Below, one piece after another: positions 22,448 to 22,497 of a stretch of DNA of 22,497 bases. Made by a program: the position numbers and the translations under genes. The stretch comes from an uncultured Candidatus Saccharibacteria bacterium. Its GTDB lineage: Bacteria; Patescibacteria; Saccharimonadia; Saccharimonadales; UBA6022. The DNA is taken from assembly GCA_946887425.1 (NCBI GenBank), contig CAMPKW010000014.1, positions 1 through 22,497 of the forward strand, read 5' to 3'. Position 1 is the first letter of the stretch. Every line of letters begins with the position of its first letter. The notes beneath the pieces were generated by a model. That model saw nothing but the letters and a program-made list of their open reading frames with translations. It was not told the origin of the DNA and made no database searches.

Positions 22448-22497
22448 CTAACGCGTGATGATAATAACATCATCCATCAGGCCGGAATAGAAATTAC
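22448..22497 (-). CDS. C-terminal end of a gene entering from the right, possible LamG-like domain
   Basis: One minus-strand frame is open from the window edge to TAG at 22448-22450, coding NFYSGLMDDVIIITR. That ending resembles the final strand of LamG/concanavalin A-like domains (pattern F-x-G-x-hydrophobic-D-D/E-V-x-I-x-x-R). Such domains occur in surface proteins. Fifteen codons are too few for a firm call; the other two frames stop at once. Confidence 0.4.
   Translation of the reverse strand, partial: NFYSGLMDDVIIITR

Noticed and set aside
22400..22450. Possible tRNA or attachment site around GGGTTCGGGGGCGC on the minus strand
   Set aside because: No cloverleaf can be folded and there is no T-loop consensus or anticodon arm.

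Overview
The window most likely comes from a member of the Patescibacteria (candidate phyla radiation), and Candidatus Saccharibacteria (TM7) fits best. This is inferred from gene content and style: compact genes, many 4-38 bp overlaps, a large secreted protein with a KPKVQVWGSDLSVGR-type segment that I associate with Saccharibacteria, a tandem set of type IV prepilins, a SemiSWEET-type half-transporter, a 4Fe-4S-ligand-poor uracil-DNA glycosylase, and RNase J plus PNPase. TGA acts as a stop (the ATGA junction of tlyA and its upstream gene), so the recoded TGA=Gly lineages are excluded. No rRNA, tRNA, CRISPR or insertion sequence was found. Nearly everything is on the minus strand; only ychF and an orphan GC-rich gene are on the plus strand. 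No gene-free stretch exceeds 300 bases.

Layout. 1-2223: a 3'-truncated gene for a large anchored surface protein, overlapped by its upstream partner, an anchored helical/TPR-like protein. 2442-3794: a secreted, Pro/Thr-stalked, membrane-anchored protein with high G/C at third codon positions, started by TTG. 3989-5065 (+): ychF. 5128-8366: a sortase-like protein whose catalytic Arg is not visible, tlyA, and a membrane-anchored YoaR/VanW plus class A beta-lactamase-fold protein, the last two joined by ATGA. 8390-10060: the rpsF-ssb-rpsR translation/replication cluster followed by efp. 10276-10665 (+): an unrecognised GC-rich 129-residue protein with its own strong hairpin terminator.

10737-12912: four tandem type IV prepilin genes, overlapping or closely spaced, each with a 10-residue leader when the right start is chosen. 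12954-15194: ftsK. 15290-15589: SemiSWEET. 15705-20929: an RNA-turnover and repair block, with RNase J, a family 4-like uracil-DNA glycosylase preceded by a coupled 34-residue small ORF, and PNPase. 21104-22334: an SGNH hydrolase overlapping a GNAT-like protein. 22448-22497: the last 15 codons of a protein whose end resembles a LamG/concanavalin-like domain.

How they work together: the surface genes (left partial, TPR partner, stalk protein, sortase-like, pilins, right partial) fit an epibiont that adheres to and pulls on host cells. The rest is housekeeping for translation (S6, S18, EF-P, YchF, TlyA), DNA (SSB, FtsK, UDG) and RNA decay. Expression signals are unusual. Several genes have an extended -10 element (TGGTAAAATAG in two cases) only 6-9 bases before the start codon, which predicts leaderless mRNAs. 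Others use strong AGGAGG sites, and rnj and pnp have roughly 100-base leaders.
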